A stretch of 37,796 nt of DNA from Candidatus Omnitrophota bacterium (GCA_021108075.1 JAIORP010000003.1:1-37796); one strand, 5' to 3'; positions 1 through 7,796 are shown, counted from the first letter of the stretch. Notes: a model not told the origin generated them from the letters alone. Numbers and translations are program-made.

Positions 1-118
1 TTACGCGCATTTAAATGATATTATTTTATGATGTCGTCGAGACGTTAACAAAGTTCACAAAAATCAAAACCGTAATTTTATAACTGCTTGAAATTAAACA
101 GGTTATATTGGGACACTA
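1..118. other. Left-edge spacer, no gene seen
   Basis: This AT-rich stretch has stop codons in all forward frames. I looked here for the missing N-terminal part of the transposase fragment that follows and did not find it in any frame. The parent element must therefore have been cut before this point or be badly decayed. Confidence 0.5.
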
Positions 119-595
119 GTGTCTTCAAATAATGACCGTAAGGGCTTAAAAATTACTAAAAACGGCCAAAATATCTTTAAAGAGCATATTTATTTAGCTG
201 CCAATGTCGCTCGTCAATGGGACGTAGAATTTGCGCATAAATACAATATTTTAATCAATAAAGGCAAGCATCATAACCAAGCTATCTGTGCTTTAGGAAA
301 TATGCTTATATCCCGTATTTATTCAATCATGCGAAGACGAGAACAGGCCTTAGCTTCCGGAAACCTTTTGTTGGCTCAAACCATCAGATATCGATTGCGT
401 GATCTTCAGGGCAATGAGATTACTAAGGCCGAAGCCCGTAAAATAATATTAAGAAACTATCCTAGTAAACAAGAGAAACAAAAAAAGGAGAAAGCTCCTT
501 TGGTTTTTAGCGCGAGGCAGCTTAAAAGCTCCTCAAAAAACCGAAAGGAAAATCTTTCTCCTAAAGCTACTAATAGGATATTAGCAGATGTTTAG
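119..595 (+). pseudogene. IS110-family transposase C-terminal remnant
   Basis: The translation matches the end of the IS110/IS1111 (Transposase_20) catalytic domain: a G-x-x-I-T-K-x-G start, then A-A-N-V-A-R, a D-x-E-F-A-x-x-Y segment and an x-x-K-G-K-H-H-x-x-A stretch leading into a helix. Family members are usually 330-420 residues, with an N-terminal DEDD RuvC-like domain. Only about 75 recognisable residues remain here, followed by a lysine-rich tail with no family resemblance. The frame opens just after a stop at 95-97, and the only initiator is GTG at 119 with no clear ribosome binding site. I read it as a truncated, inactive remnant. It is the only plus-strand coding trace in the window. 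A domesticated small protein is possible but unsupported. Confidence 0.62.
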
Positions 596-991
596 GATAA
601 AAATCAAGATTTATTTTGGAAGCTAAAAAAATATCAAAGAACAAAAAATATTTAATAAAAAGACTTGATTTAACTTAGATATTATTTCGGTTTAACGGTA
701 TGCATCATAATCTCCATTTGATGGTCTTAGTCTTTTTCCGGTTTGATCGTATGTATTCACCGGGTTTATGCTTCGTCATTGTCACTCCTTCTGAACAGGA
801 ACAAAAGATTAATGCGGAGAAAAAAAAATTTATTCTTCATATGTATCCCGTCGAAATACCAATACCATTATTACAACAATCATTATCTAAGAGCAGGAAT
901 TCATTCTATAAGGATATGCCTTCGTCCTTCTATTTATATAGACAGGTCAAAATAATGAAGGTGAATGAAAGACGGACATTAAAAAACGACA
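596..991. other. 396-bp spacer between convergent genes
   Basis: The spacer separates the transposase remnant from the stop of the AsmA-like gene. Longer plus-strand frames here have no ribosome binding site and no protein-like composition. The one feature with a translation signal is the minus-strand micro-ORF at 705-779. I saw no convincing intrinsic terminator for either neighbour. Confidence 0.4.
705..779 (-). CDS. Possible 24-residue basic micro-protein
   Basis: A strong Shine-Dalgarno sequence (GAAGGAG) lies 5 nt before an ATG that opens a 24-codon frame ending in TGA. The peptide is very basic, with nine Lys/Arg, and begins MTKHKPGEYIR. The signal resembles the one used by the TPR-like gene at 3524. 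It could be a real small protein, or the front end of a gene destroyed by the rearrangement that left the transposase remnant. No family is recognised. Confidence 0.25.
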   Translation of the reverse strand: MTKHKPGEYIRSNRKKTKTIKWRL

Positions 992-2995
992 TTACGTGTC
1001 TTCTTCCCCTGCAATCAGCTTTTCAATCTCTCTTTCAATACGGCGTTGAATAAAACGGGGGATCTTTCCTTTGATCTGTTCTTTCATATCTGTTTCTGAC
1101 CACTCAAAGTGGATCAGGTCCGGGCTGCCGGCCAACCGGAAATCAAAAGAAACCGAATTCACGTCTTTTCCTAAACGTTTCAGCAATGCCCGAAAATTTG
1201 ATGAATCGGATAAGACCGGCCGGCCAACGTCCAAGGAGAAGTGGCTTGATATCAAATCCTGATCATTCATTCGAAAGTCTGCATCCAGATTAATCTCTTC
1301 TGACCGAATACGAATGTCCCGCAAACGATACAATCCAGGCCGAAACGTATAACATAAGGACATCTCTTTAAAATCAATATGTTCAAACGCCGGCAAATCA
1401 AAATACCGGGCCACCCAATCAGACCAGGGGTTATTTTCGACAGAACCATTCTGAATAAAAAGATTGCCCTTTGCATCGAAACCTGGATAAGTTGAAAATT
1501 CAAAATTCGCTTTTGCTTTTCCTTTTAAATGGCTCAGGTCATAAACAAAATGATGCACCTTATCCAAATTCACTTGCTCCATCTCAATGTTACCCGAAAT
1601 CTTAGGAACCACTTGAACAAAATTAATATCAATGTCTCCCGTCATCCTTCCCTGATACAAATCGGCCGATAACCGGGCTTTGGCCCTGGACGGCCCTCGG
1701 ACATCAACATTCAAATGAAAATCATCAAAGAGGACACGATTAACGCGATCGTTCCGTTTTATAAAAATGTTGCCGTTCCGGGCTTTGATTTGAATGTCGT
1801 TATCATCAGAAACAGAAATTGTTGAATTGTCTACGGCAATGCCCACATCGCTAATGTTAACTTTATCCCGGACCTTTTCAGATAACGTGACAGATGTACT
1901 CCAACGGCCGACCAACTGTTTCTTGCTGTAATGCCCATCGATATGATGTTGTGTGATTTTAATTTTGCTGGAAAGAACGGATTCCGCTCGTGGAGCATGA
2001 CTGAATGTTCCTTTAATATGGATGGGGTCTGAAAATTGTGCCTCACCCTTCCAAAGCACAGGATAACCATCAAAGGAAAACCGCAAATGATCAAACACAA
2101 TGCGGTCAGAATACAATTGAAAGTGACTATCCAGTCTGACCAATTTTTGATTCGACTTCAGTAATGTCTTTTCTTTAAAAAAAGATGTCAACTTATTCAC
2201 TCCGCCATTACGCCGGTTCTGACCTGTCTCACCCACATGATCTTCGACATAAACATGATCAATCACTTTGCCCTTCAGATTGATCGCGTCGGTAAAAACA
2301 CTCCCCCAGAAATACATCTCCCGGTCGTCATTCGTTAAAGCCATCTCTTTAAGAAAAAATCCGTCTTCTGTCGTAAAACCATCCAGATGACTCTTAAAAC
2401 TAACGATCTGATGTGTTTCTACTAACTTCCTTTTCGCGACATCATAAAAGTCCTTAAACGCTTTGATATCTCCGTAGCCACTTAAATGATCCCTGTCAAA
2501 CTTCAGATGATAATTGAATTTGAAGTAGTTCTCCATGGCCGCAGTCTCATATAGCGTCCACTTAACCTGCTCAAGGTGAATACAGCAAGATTGTTCCGGG
2601 CCAGGGACACTGTTAAATTTATTGATCAGTTCCTGGTCCATTAACAAGTTATTGATTCGCCTCGCATAAACCGTCGGCTTATAAACGGTGACGCGATAAA
2701 TATCAAACTGCTTTTGCAACAACACCTCCCAGAAGGAGAACGTTATTTTGAGCCTTGGAATAAAAATGATGGGGGTCTGATAAATTTGATTATCAGCGTT
2801 AATATGAATGCCCTTGATGATAAATGAATGCGGAAACCGGTAGGAAACACTCGTAATCTTGATGCGATGTTGAAAAGTTCGATACAAATATGTTTGCATC
2901 TCTCGGGTAGCGTACTGCGAAACCAGAATATGGGCACAGATCAAAAAAAGAAAAAAAACAATCCATTTCCTGATTTTACAATAATATTTCTGCAA
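992..2995 (-). CDS. AsmA-like envelope protein
   Basis: The product has 667 residues. One N-terminal membrane segment (about 10-28) is followed by a long, beta-rich, periplasm-facing body. The last third (about 470-620) resembles the AsmA/AsmA-like C-terminal region, with the characteristic G-N-L-F-I-Q-N-G-S-V-E-N-N-P segment and an adjoining D-x-K-E-M-S-L strand. AsmA-clan proteins are bridge-like envelope proteins linked to phospholipid transport and outer-membrane homeostasis; the substrate here is unknown. The start is TTG inside the end of the upstream gene (20-bp overlap), with GGAG six bases before it. That points to translational coupling, and no ATG occurs before the membrane segment. 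Both genes lie behind the riboswitch at 3638-3722, so expression should respond to cyclic di-GMP. Family confidence is good, function is inferred. Confidence 0.72.
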   Translation of the reverse strand: MQKYYCKIRKWIVFFLFLICAHILVSQYATREMQTYLYRTFQHRIKITSVSYRFPHSFIIKGIHINADNQIYQTPIIFIPRLKITFSFWEVLLQKQFDIYRVTVYKPTVYARRINNLLMDQELINKFNSVPGPEQSCCIHLEQVKWTLYETAAMENYFKFNYHLKFDRDHLSGYGDIKAFKDFYDVAKRKLVETHQIVSFKSHLDGFTTEDGFFLKEMALTNDDREMYFWGSVFTDAINLKGKVIDHVYVEDHVGETGQNRRNGGVNKLTSFFKEKTLLKSNQKLVRLDSHFQLYSDRIVFDHLRFSFDGYPVLWKGEAQFSDPIHIKGTFSHAPRAESVLSSKIKITQHHIDGHYSKKQLVGRWSTSVTLSEKVRDKVNISDVGIAVDNSTISVSDDNDIQIKARNGNIFIKRNDRVNRVLFDDFHLNVDVRGPSRAKARLSADLYQGRMTGDIDINFVQVVPKISGNIEMEQVNLDKVHHFVYDLSHLKGKAKANFEFSTYPGFDAKGNLFIQNGSVENNPWSDWVARYFDLPAFEHIDFKEMSLCYTFRPGLYRLRDIRIRSEEINLDADFRMNDQDLISSHFSLDVGRPVLSDSSNFRALLKRLGKDVNSVSFDFRLAGSPDLIHFEWSETDMKEQIKGKIPRFIQRRIEREIEKLIAGEEDT

Positions 2996-3524
2996 ACAAT
3001 GCTCCTTCCATGTAAAATCTTATTTTATCAATAGCATAGACCGCCTTATGCTCTCGATTCATGGGGGACATATAAAGATACTCTTTTGATTTTTTAAAAA
3101 TAAAACTTTGTTGTTGAAACAAAACGACGTCTTTCTCAATTTTCTTAATAAGTTGGATATTCCTTGACTTCTGAGCGAGTCTGAGCTGATAAATCAGGGC
3201 AAACAATTTTCCGTTCGTATTCTCACTTGAGGACAGATAATCCTTAAAATACATTTTCGCTTCATCCGTCTGATCCATAGAAAAATAATATTCGCCAATG
3301 GCGAATAACGCGTTAACGCGGTATTTTCCGTTTGGATTGGATCTCAAGACAGATCGATAATTCATGAAAGCAAAATCCATATTGCCAGATACAGCTGCTT
3401 TTTTTGCTCGTGCGTATGCAACCTTGTAATTTCCAGCATCAACGCTTGAAGCAGACAAGACAAAAAGACCTGTCATAATGACGATCATTGTTCGAATATT
3501 TTGTCCTTGCTGTCTTACGCCCAT
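2976..3524 (-). CDS. Exported TPR-like protein
   Basis: This 182-residue protein has an N-terminal signal sequence (hydrophobic about 12-24, likely cleavage after S-V-D-A near 30). The rest is helical with TPR/Sel1-like character: repeated A-x-x-x-A and Y-R-S-V-L-R-x-N-P-x-G-K-Y, then A-L-F-A-I-G-E-Y-Y-F, as in tol-pal/BamD-type TPR proteins. I place the start at ATG 3524 because AAGGAG lies six bases upstream. A GTG at 3530 abuts the Shine-Dalgarno and is unlikely. It is the first gene after the c-di-GMP riboswitch and is coupled to the AsmA-like gene. It probably acts in the periplasm with its partner; a precise role cannot be read from the sequence. Confidence 0.68.
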   Translation of the reverse strand: MGVRQQGQNIRTMIVIMTGLFVLSASSVDAGNYKVAYARAKKAAVSGNMDFAFMNYRSVLRSNPNGKYRVNALFAIGEYYFSMDQTDEAKMYFKDYLSSSENTNGKLFALIYQLRLAQKSRNIQLIKKIEKDVVLFQQQSFIFKKSKEYLYMSPMNREHKAVYAIDKIRFYMEGALFAEILL

Positions 3525-3567
3525 CTTCACTCCTTCAGATACATCTGATTGTCTTTCTTGAAGACAT

Positions 3568-3608
3568 AAAAAAAAGCTGAATTATGACCAAAAGGCATAA
3601 TTCAGCTT
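3568..3608 (-). terminator. Intrinsic terminator of riboswitch leader
   Basis: In the minus-strand transcript a perfect 13-bp stem (AAGCTGAATTATG pairing with CATAATTCAGCTT) with a 9-nt loop is followed at once by an eight-base U tract. It lies about 30 nt after the riboswitch aptamer and 44 nt before the TPR-like gene's start. This is the arrangement of a transcription-termination expression platform. Whether ligand favours or prevents the hairpin cannot be decided by eye. Confidence 0.85.
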
Positions 3609-3637
3609 TATACAAAGGATAAACTGATTGTGCGTTT

Positions 3638-3722
3638 GATTCGGCAACCCGGCTGTCCCATTCTCGCTTAGGACCCGTGGCTTTGCGTCCCTTTCTTACG
3701 AAAGGTTTGCCTTTTCGATCAT
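3638..3722 (-). promoter_or_regulatory. Cyclic-di-GMP-I (GEMM-I) riboswitch
   Basis: Read on the minus strand, the conserved blocks appear in order. First is AGGCAAACC, then a stem CCTTTC-GTAA-GAAAGG closed by a GNRA tetraloop. Next come GGGACGCAAAGCC, a CCTAAG receptor-like stretch, and CAGCCGGGTTGCCG closing the second arm. This matches the GEMM-I aptamer (Vc2 type), which binds cyclic di-GMP. The base I align with Vc2 G20 is G, which favours c-di-GMP over cGAMP. The aptamer precedes the terminator at 3568-3608 and the operon of the TPR-like and AsmA-like genes. Its presence implies diguanylate cyclases elsewhere in the genome. Confidence 0.92.
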
Positions 3723-3846
3723 AGTCCTTCTCTATTGATAAGTATAGAATATATTATGGGGGATTGACAAGGGGGCAACACCATTTTATTATCTTTTTTT
3801 ATCCGGCATGAAATCGCGTTCCCGCAAACATATGCACTCAAAAGAC

Positions 3847-4359
3847 TTAATACTTGCTATATTTACCCATCCATTCCGCCTGACCGATAATATGACCCTG
3901 CATCGCGGATTCAAGCATCTGTTTGGAGGGGGCCTTGTCAAAAGAGAGGATTTTATCTAAAGCATATATTTTAAAAAAATAACGGTGCGTCCCACTTGGT
4001 GGGCATGGGCCGCCATAATCCAAACGGCCAAAATCATTGAGACCTTGCTCCCCAGGCACAGTATTTTGCGCAATCGTCTGAAGGTCCGAGGGGATATTGA
4101 AGACAACCCAATGGACCCAGGTTCCGGCAGGAGCGTCCGGATCATCAATAATTAATGCCAACGATTGTGTGCCTTCAGGTACATCTCGAACAGCCAACTC
4201 CGGATTGATATCTAAACCCTGACAGGTAAACACCTCAGGAATAAAGGCCTGATGATCAAAATCAACGCTGGACAGATGCATCTTTTGTTCAGCCGATATA
4301 AAATAGCCCCAAAAAATAATTGTTAAAAAAAAATGAAAAACAATAATGCGTTTCAACAT
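3847..4359 (-). CDS. YbhB/YbcL-type PEBP family protein
   Basis: The 170-residue product belongs to the phosphatidylethanolamine-binding (RKIP-like) family. It carries the ligand-site motif D-D-P-D-A-P-x-G-T-W-V-H-W (72-84) and the second hallmark G-T-H-R-Y-F-F-K-I-Y-A-L-D (123-135). A hydrophobic N-terminus (4-21) acts as a signal peptide or anchor, so the protein should be exported. Two of the residues a PEBP pocket needs (D-P and H-R) are visible. The start at ATG 4359 has AAGGAGG spaced 5-6 nt upstream; an in-frame upstream TTG/ATG would sit inside that ribosome site. Bacterial members lack a settled biochemical role. It is 63 bp downstream of the cyclic-nucleotide-binding gene, possibly co-transcribed. 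Confidence 0.85.
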   Translation of the reverse strand: MLKRIIVFHFFLTIIFWGYFISAEQKMHLSSVDFDHQAFIPEVFTCQGLDINPELAVRDVPEGTQSLALIIDDPDAPAGTWVHWVVFNIPSDLQTIAQNTVPGEQGLNDFGRLDYGGPCPPSGTHRYFFKIYALDKILSFDKAPSKQMLESAMQGHIIGQAEWMGKYSKY

Positions 4360-4421
4360 AACGACCTCCTTTTTCAGCAATGGTCTTACCTCATCTCAAC
4401 GAAAAAAAACGCATGATAATG

Positions 4422-4922
4422 TTACTGTTTATCAGACAAGACATATTTCAGCAACATTTCATCTGTCTGATGCAAGCGTCGGCAAGTTTCCCGCGCGATG
4501 TTCAATATAAACAAACTAAAAAATTCTTTGTCCTTTTCATAAAAATGGAATAATACCTGTCTTTCAAGAACAATCAGTTCTGTTTCCCTCTCGGCGATGG
4601 CTGTCACAGAATGAGACTGAATCCCCAAAACAGATGTTTCACCAAAACAATCTCCTACAAGAAACTCTTTCAGCTCAAGAGGATGACGATGGTCTTGATC
4701 AACAAAAATTTTAACAGCCCCTTTGAGAACAATGTAGATGTGACTGGGCTTGTCGCCCTGGCGATAAATGACCTGATCTGGGCCGTAAACGACTTTCTTC
4801 AAATGCCTCAACACACGCTGTAGCTGTCCGTCAGAAAAACCTCCAAATATGGCAATCTTGTTGAGGATCTGGTATACGGCTTCATGGTCGAACGAAGGGT
4901 TTGTTTGATTTTCTTTTTCCAT
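4422..4922 (-). CDS. Stand-alone cyclic-nucleotide-binding protein
   Basis: This 166-residue protein is a single CAP-type effector domain. Beta-roll strands run from about 35, with the G-D-x-x-x-x-I-Y-I-V-L-K-G hairpin at 56-68 and the phosphate-binding cassette region F-G-E-T-S-V-L-G at 93-100. It ends shortly after the following helix, with no helix-turn-helix, kinase or channel domain, so it is not a transcription factor of the Crp type. In the cassette the usual Arg that contacts the cyclic phosphate is replaced (H-S-V at 104-106). cAMP or cGMP binding may therefore be lost or altered. It may act as a regulatory subunit or a nucleotide-free scaffold. Confidence 0.8.
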   Translation of the reverse strand: MEKENQTNPSFDHEAVYQILNKIAIFGGFSDGQLQRVLRHLKKVVYGPDQVIYRQGDKPSHIYIVLKGAVKIFVDQDHRHPLELKEFLVGDCFGETSVLGIQSHSVTAIAERETELIVLERQVLFHFYEKDKEFFSLFILNIARETCRRLHQTDEMLLKYVLSDKQ

Positions 4923-5366
4923 TTTATTGATTGCTAATCGGTAATGTGCCTGTTGGCGTAACTCGATGTTTTTTGTTCTGTTGCGGTTGATATTGTTGCC
5001 ATATAAAAACTTTAAATATTTTTTTCTATAACAAAAAATTTTTTATTATTTTTTTTACAGGAAATCCAAGGAGTTCACCGAATGCTTACTAATATTCTGT
5101 CATTATACCAAATCCATTAATAAATTGCTCTGTCTTAATTCTGAAAAGCAGAATTGGTTTTGGTCATTATTTGATGGAATTGGTATTAGTATAGACATAA
5201 TCTATTCAGGGATACTACTTTAAATACCTGAACGCTTCAATTTTTCTCTCCATGCTTCTGAATGAATAAGTTGAAAAAAATGATCATGACTATGATCGGA
5301 CAGATGGGAAACTCAACAATCGCTATGTTGATAGATTTCAGATATGACCTCTATGCCATAGGAGAA
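4923..5366. other. Upstream region of cyclic-nucleotide gene, no gene
   Basis: The spacer holds an extremely AT-rich block (about 5005-5060) likely to contain the promoter of the gene to its left, then the palindromic repeat at 5105-5186. The rest is unremarkable apart from a weak TTCAGG...CCTGAA inverted repeat near 5208-5231. A plus-strand frame from 5262 runs antisense into the next gene and has no protein-like character. Confidence 0.4.
5105..5186 (-). repeat. 82-bp palindromic intergenic element, copy 1
   Basis: The element is bounded by ATACCAAATCCATTAA and TTGATGGAATTGGTAT, which are imperfect terminal inverted repeats. A central hairpin AATTCTGAAAAGCAGAATT lies inside. It is the reverse orientation of the copies at 13367, 14346, 34876 and 37745. 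No coding capacity. It lies in the upstream region of the cyclic-nucleotide-binding gene. Confidence 0.85.
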
Positions 5367-6137
5367 CTACGGGGTGTCTGGCAAAAACAACTTGGATTGG
5401 TTCAAATTGTCTTGAAATTCAAGACTACGGACGATCTTATGAATCAGCCGCTTGTAATTATCCCACTCTTCTTTGGGGCTAACAGAAAATAGAAAGCCAT
5501 ACAAGACTTCATCGTGAAGCACAAAAAAATCAACGATCCGCATATCAGGATAAACGGAAGAGAAGGCTTTAACTTTTACCGCTTTGTATCGGCCTAAATT
5601 AATACTCTCCATTTTAAAACCCCGGGAATATTGCCCCATAGACTCAAGATGAAATCGGTTGAGTTGCGCGATAAATTTAATCCTTTTGTTGAATTTCACG
5701 ACGGTAAATGTGACGGTGGGTTCAACCGATATGATCAGTGATAATGCCTGCGGGTTCTCTTCAACACCCCAACGCGGGTGGCAGAGGAAACTGATCCCCC
5801 ATTTATCATCGACACAGGACTGCAGCTGATTCAGTTCGATTAACAAAGGCCCCGGGGTCGTCTTTTTCAATTTCTTAAATAGCTCGACATCCCCGGCATC
5901 AACGCCTTCCTCTTCCTCCTGCGGGTCAACCGATAACTCATCTGGATCGGGTATATCTGATCCTGTGCTTTCAATAATTTTTTGTAAAACATCGCCTACG
6001 GTTTGATCGGAATCACGACTATTAATTTGATCCAGAAGGTTGTCTAAGTCTGATGTCTGATTAGCCAATAAATCGGCTGGGTTGATTAAGAGCCCGACGA
6101 CAAGAAAAAAAGAGAAAACGGTAAGCTTTGAACACAT
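5367..6137 (-). CDS. Exported protein of unknown function
   Basis: The product has 256 residues. A clear signal peptide (hydrophobic 6-19, A-D-L-L-A-N near 25) is followed by a low-complexity acidic linker with E-E-E-E (about 55-85). A compact C-terminal alpha/beta domain (about 95-240) contains a hydrophobic strand pair and ends D-E-V-L-Y-G-F-L-F-S-V then a helix K-I-V-R-S-L-E-F. That ending resembles PsbP/DUF1795-type domains, in which a strand followed by a helix with ..S..F closes the fold. Two cysteines (about 107 and 118) could form a disulfide. It is probably periplasmic or outer-membrane-associated. The only start signal is a weak GAGGA about 11 nt before ATG 6137. Its neighbours give no functional hint. 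Confidence 0.6.
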   Translation of the reverse strand: MCSKLTVFSFFLVVGLLINPADLLANQTSDLDNLLDQINSRDSDQTVGDVLQKIIESTGSDIPDPDELSVDPQEEEEGVDAGDVELFKKLKKTTPGPLLIELNQLQSCVDDKWGISFLCHPRWGVEENPQALSLIISVEPTVTFTVVKFNKRIKFIAQLNRFHLESMGQYSRGFKMESINLGRYKAVKVKAFSSVYPDMRIVDFFVLHDEVLYGFLFSVSPKEEWDNYKRLIHKIVRSLEFQDNLNQSKLFLPDTP

Positions 6138-6209
6138 TGTTAGATTATCCTCGCTATTGACTTTGATTTATTGTAACCCTTATCAATTTAAAACACAACC
6201 AGTTTATTT

Positions 6210-6399
6210 CTACCTCCGCAAACCTTCAAATGCCTTCTGAATAGATGGATAATCAAGCGCCGCGTGGCCTTCGTATTGATTAAGCTGCGCAGGCTCAGAA
6301 GAAACGTTCCAAACCTATGCTACGGCAAACCGGAAAGAACAAAATCATTACAGCGGTAACTGTCATCACAAGAAAAATGAACTTACTTTTCTTTAACAT
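6210..6399 (-). pseudogene. Broken exported-protein gene after lycopene cyclase
   Basis: An ATG at 6399, overlapping the end of the lycopene cyclase gene, opens a frame with a textbook signal sequence (M-L-K-K-S-K-F-I-F-L-V ... F-F-P-V-C) that stops at 6295. In another frame, from about 6315 to the stop at 6210, comes a protein-like tail (W-N-V-S-S-E-P-A ... Y-E-G-H-A-A-L-D-Y-P). The two pieces look like the two ends of one gene joined by a frameshift and internal deletion. The family is not recognised. The position suggests it was the last gene of the carotenoid cluster. Confidence 0.4.
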
Positions 6400-7084
6400 G
6401 ATGATTTTTCCGTAAGAATTCAAGAATTGTCACATTGGACAATAATAACAACATCAAGTAGAAAAAGTCTTCAACGGGAATTCCCATCAAGCGCACACCC
6501 AAAATTGCATAATTGTTATACCAGACAACCGGGTGAACCGAAATCTGACCTATGCCGTTTGTCAACAATCCATTCATAATACAAAAGGGGAACAACGAAA
6601 AAATATACGTCGTGTAAAATCGCCCCATATACACTGGACGCCCCCAGATTTCAATACCAAAAATCAGCATCCCCAACAAAACAAACACCAGGCCGGTATA
6701 TGGCTTGTCGATGTGGACTAATCCGATGAAAAAACAAATAAAAATTAAAATATAACTCACCCAGCGACAATGATTCTTAAAAAAATTGATATTGAAATAG
6801 CGCAAAACTTCATGAATAAACAAACACGCATACGGGATACAGATGAAAAACAGCACTTTTTCTGCCGGAAGATTGGACATATGTAAACCGGTCAAGTACT
6901 CTTCATTGAAGCCCCAGAACCCCCAGGCAGTAAAATAGATGTCCCAGACAATAAATAACATAGCTGTGGTTAGGATCGCGGGAAATATTGCCGGCCAGCT
7001 CTTATAATATCTGACCCGGCTATCAAAAGAACAAACAAACGGTATCAGACCGGAAAAAAAGACTATGATTAGGTAAGTATACAT
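6383..7084 (-). CDS. Lycopene cyclase, CrtYc-CrtYd fusion type
   Basis: This 233-residue integral membrane protein with about seven helices is built of two homologous lycopene-cyclase domains. It corresponds to the heterodimeric CrtYc/CrtYd enzymes fused in one chain, found in Bacteroidota, archaea and fungi. Such enzymes cyclise the psi ends of lycopene to beta rings. The first domain has L-P-A-E-K-V-L-F-F (72-80), where most members have P-x-E-E; the second has a normal P-V-E-D-F-F-Y (203-209) after Y-N-N-Y-A-I-L-G-x-R. Loss of the second acid in the first site is a caution about activity. The start at ATG 7084 has AGGA 7 nt upstream; an upstream TTG at 7099 lies before that site. Its neighbour crtI is broken, so substrate would have to come from another locus. 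Confidence 0.85.
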   Translation of the reverse strand: MYTYLIIVFFSGLIPFVCSFDSRVRYYKSWPAIFPAILTTAMLFIVWDIYFTAWGFWGFNEEYLTGLHMSNLPAEKVLFFICIPYACLFIHEVLRYFNINFFKNHCRWVSYILIFICFFIGLVHIDKPYTGLVFVLLGMLIFGIEIWGRPVYMGRFYTTYIFSLFPFCIMNGLLTNGIGQISVHPVVWYNNYAILGVRLMGIPVEDFFYLMLLLLSNVTILEFLRKNHHVKEK

Positions 7085-7095
7085 AATAATATCCT

Positions 7096-7303
7096 GCAAA
7101 AAACAATGCCTGTTATTATATTTATCCCATTTGTCGATCCAGTGGTAACGCTGCAGCTGATCTTAAACAAAACCAGCAAGAAAAGCCAAGCCAAATGAAA
7201 AAATGATTGCTACGGCTTATTCTTCTCCGGCGGCCAAAACCGACCCGTTGCGCTAGAGTTTTCTAGTATACGGTCAAAAAGTATCAGATACTACAAATTT
7301 ATT
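7096..7303. other. Scar between crtI remnant and lycopene cyclase
   Basis: I could not recognise crtI or another gene in any frame here. Translation of the minus strand gives short hydrophobic pieces broken by stops. It is best read as a deletion scar of the lost 3' four-fifths of crtI, and now serves as the upstream region of the cyclase. Confidence 0.4.
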
Positions 7304-7595
7304 TTAACGAACTATTGGATGGAAGAGTAAAAAATCTTCTAACGTCTAATTTTTAAAGATCCGGGTGCTGATGAATATCCTCACCGCAGGAGAGAAAAAC
7401 TTCATTGTAAAATTCCGGAATCAAGACAAACGAGGATCCCGTATCAAACATAAATCCTCGGTCTGCGACAATATGCGCGCGACCACCGCATTCAGGTGAT
7501 TTTCAATAAATGCGGGCATCACAACCGGCGTGAGCCAGACGCAAAGCAGTTGAGAGGCCCCCGGCACCCACGATCTCGATCTTTTGTTGACGCAT
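7304..7595 (-). pseudogene. Phytoene desaturase (crtI-type) N-terminal remnant
   Basis: From an ATG at 7595 with AGGGGG 8 nt upstream, the frame gives an FAD-binding Rossmann start (I-V-G-A-G-G-L-S-T-A-L-R-L-A-H-A-G). It then meets an in-frame TGA and resumes in the same frame with K-S-P-E-C-G-G-R-A and G-F-M-F-D-T-G-S-S-F-V-L-I-P-E-F-Y. Both are hallmarks of CrtI/CrtN phytoene desaturases. Further in-frame stops follow, and recognisable sequence ends near 7304. About 95 of the usual 490-510 residues remain. The dinucleotide-binding motif has also lost two residues (G-A-G-G-L instead of G-A-G-x-G-G-L). It sits directly upstream of the lycopene cyclase, as in carotenoid operons. Confidence 0.82.
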
Positions 7596-7680
7596 TGAAC
7601 ATCCCCCTGATTGTGATCACTTTATCAAAAATTCTTAAAAAGAAAGGCGAAGCGTTTCATATAAACAACGTCAAGTGGCA

Positions 7681-7788
7681 AAAAAAAGGGGTACATATAA
7701 ACCGCAGTGTTGGGGGGATTATGGAGGGACTGATGGATACTATTGAATAATAGATCCATCGACAACACTACGAGTTTTATAGTACCCC
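7681..7788 (-). terminator. 108-nt composite intrinsic terminator
   Basis: Starting 8 nt after the stop of the McsA-like gene, the transcript can fold into one long rod. An outer stem pairs GGGGTAC-TATAAA with TTTATA-T-GTACCCC. A second stem pairs AGTGTTG with CAACACT. An apical hairpin pairs GATGGATCTATT with AATAG-T-ATCCATC. Seven U residues follow immediately. The structure is several times larger than a normal terminator and shares that plan with the one after phoU. Confidence 0.75.
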
Positions 7789-7796
7789 CTTCAAAC

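Noticed and set aside
863..920. Possible extra copy of the ATACCAAT-ended repeat
   Set aside because: Only the first dozen bases resemble the family; there is no central hairpin and no matching right end.
700..1053. 117-residue plus-strand frame
   Set aside because: Runs into the end of the AsmA-like gene, has no ribosome binding site and no protein-like pattern.
5262..5492. 76-residue plus-strand frame
   Set aside because: Overlaps the 3' end of the exported protein gene antisense; composition reflects the other strand.
7501..7506. UGA in crtI as a recoded codon or selenocysteine
   Set aside because: Further in-frame stops follow, the family residue there is not Cys or Gly, and UGA ends other genes in the window, so decay is simpler.
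7496..7750. 84-residue plus-strand frame
   Set aside because: It is antisense to the crtI remnant and to the composite terminator, both of which explain the sequence better.
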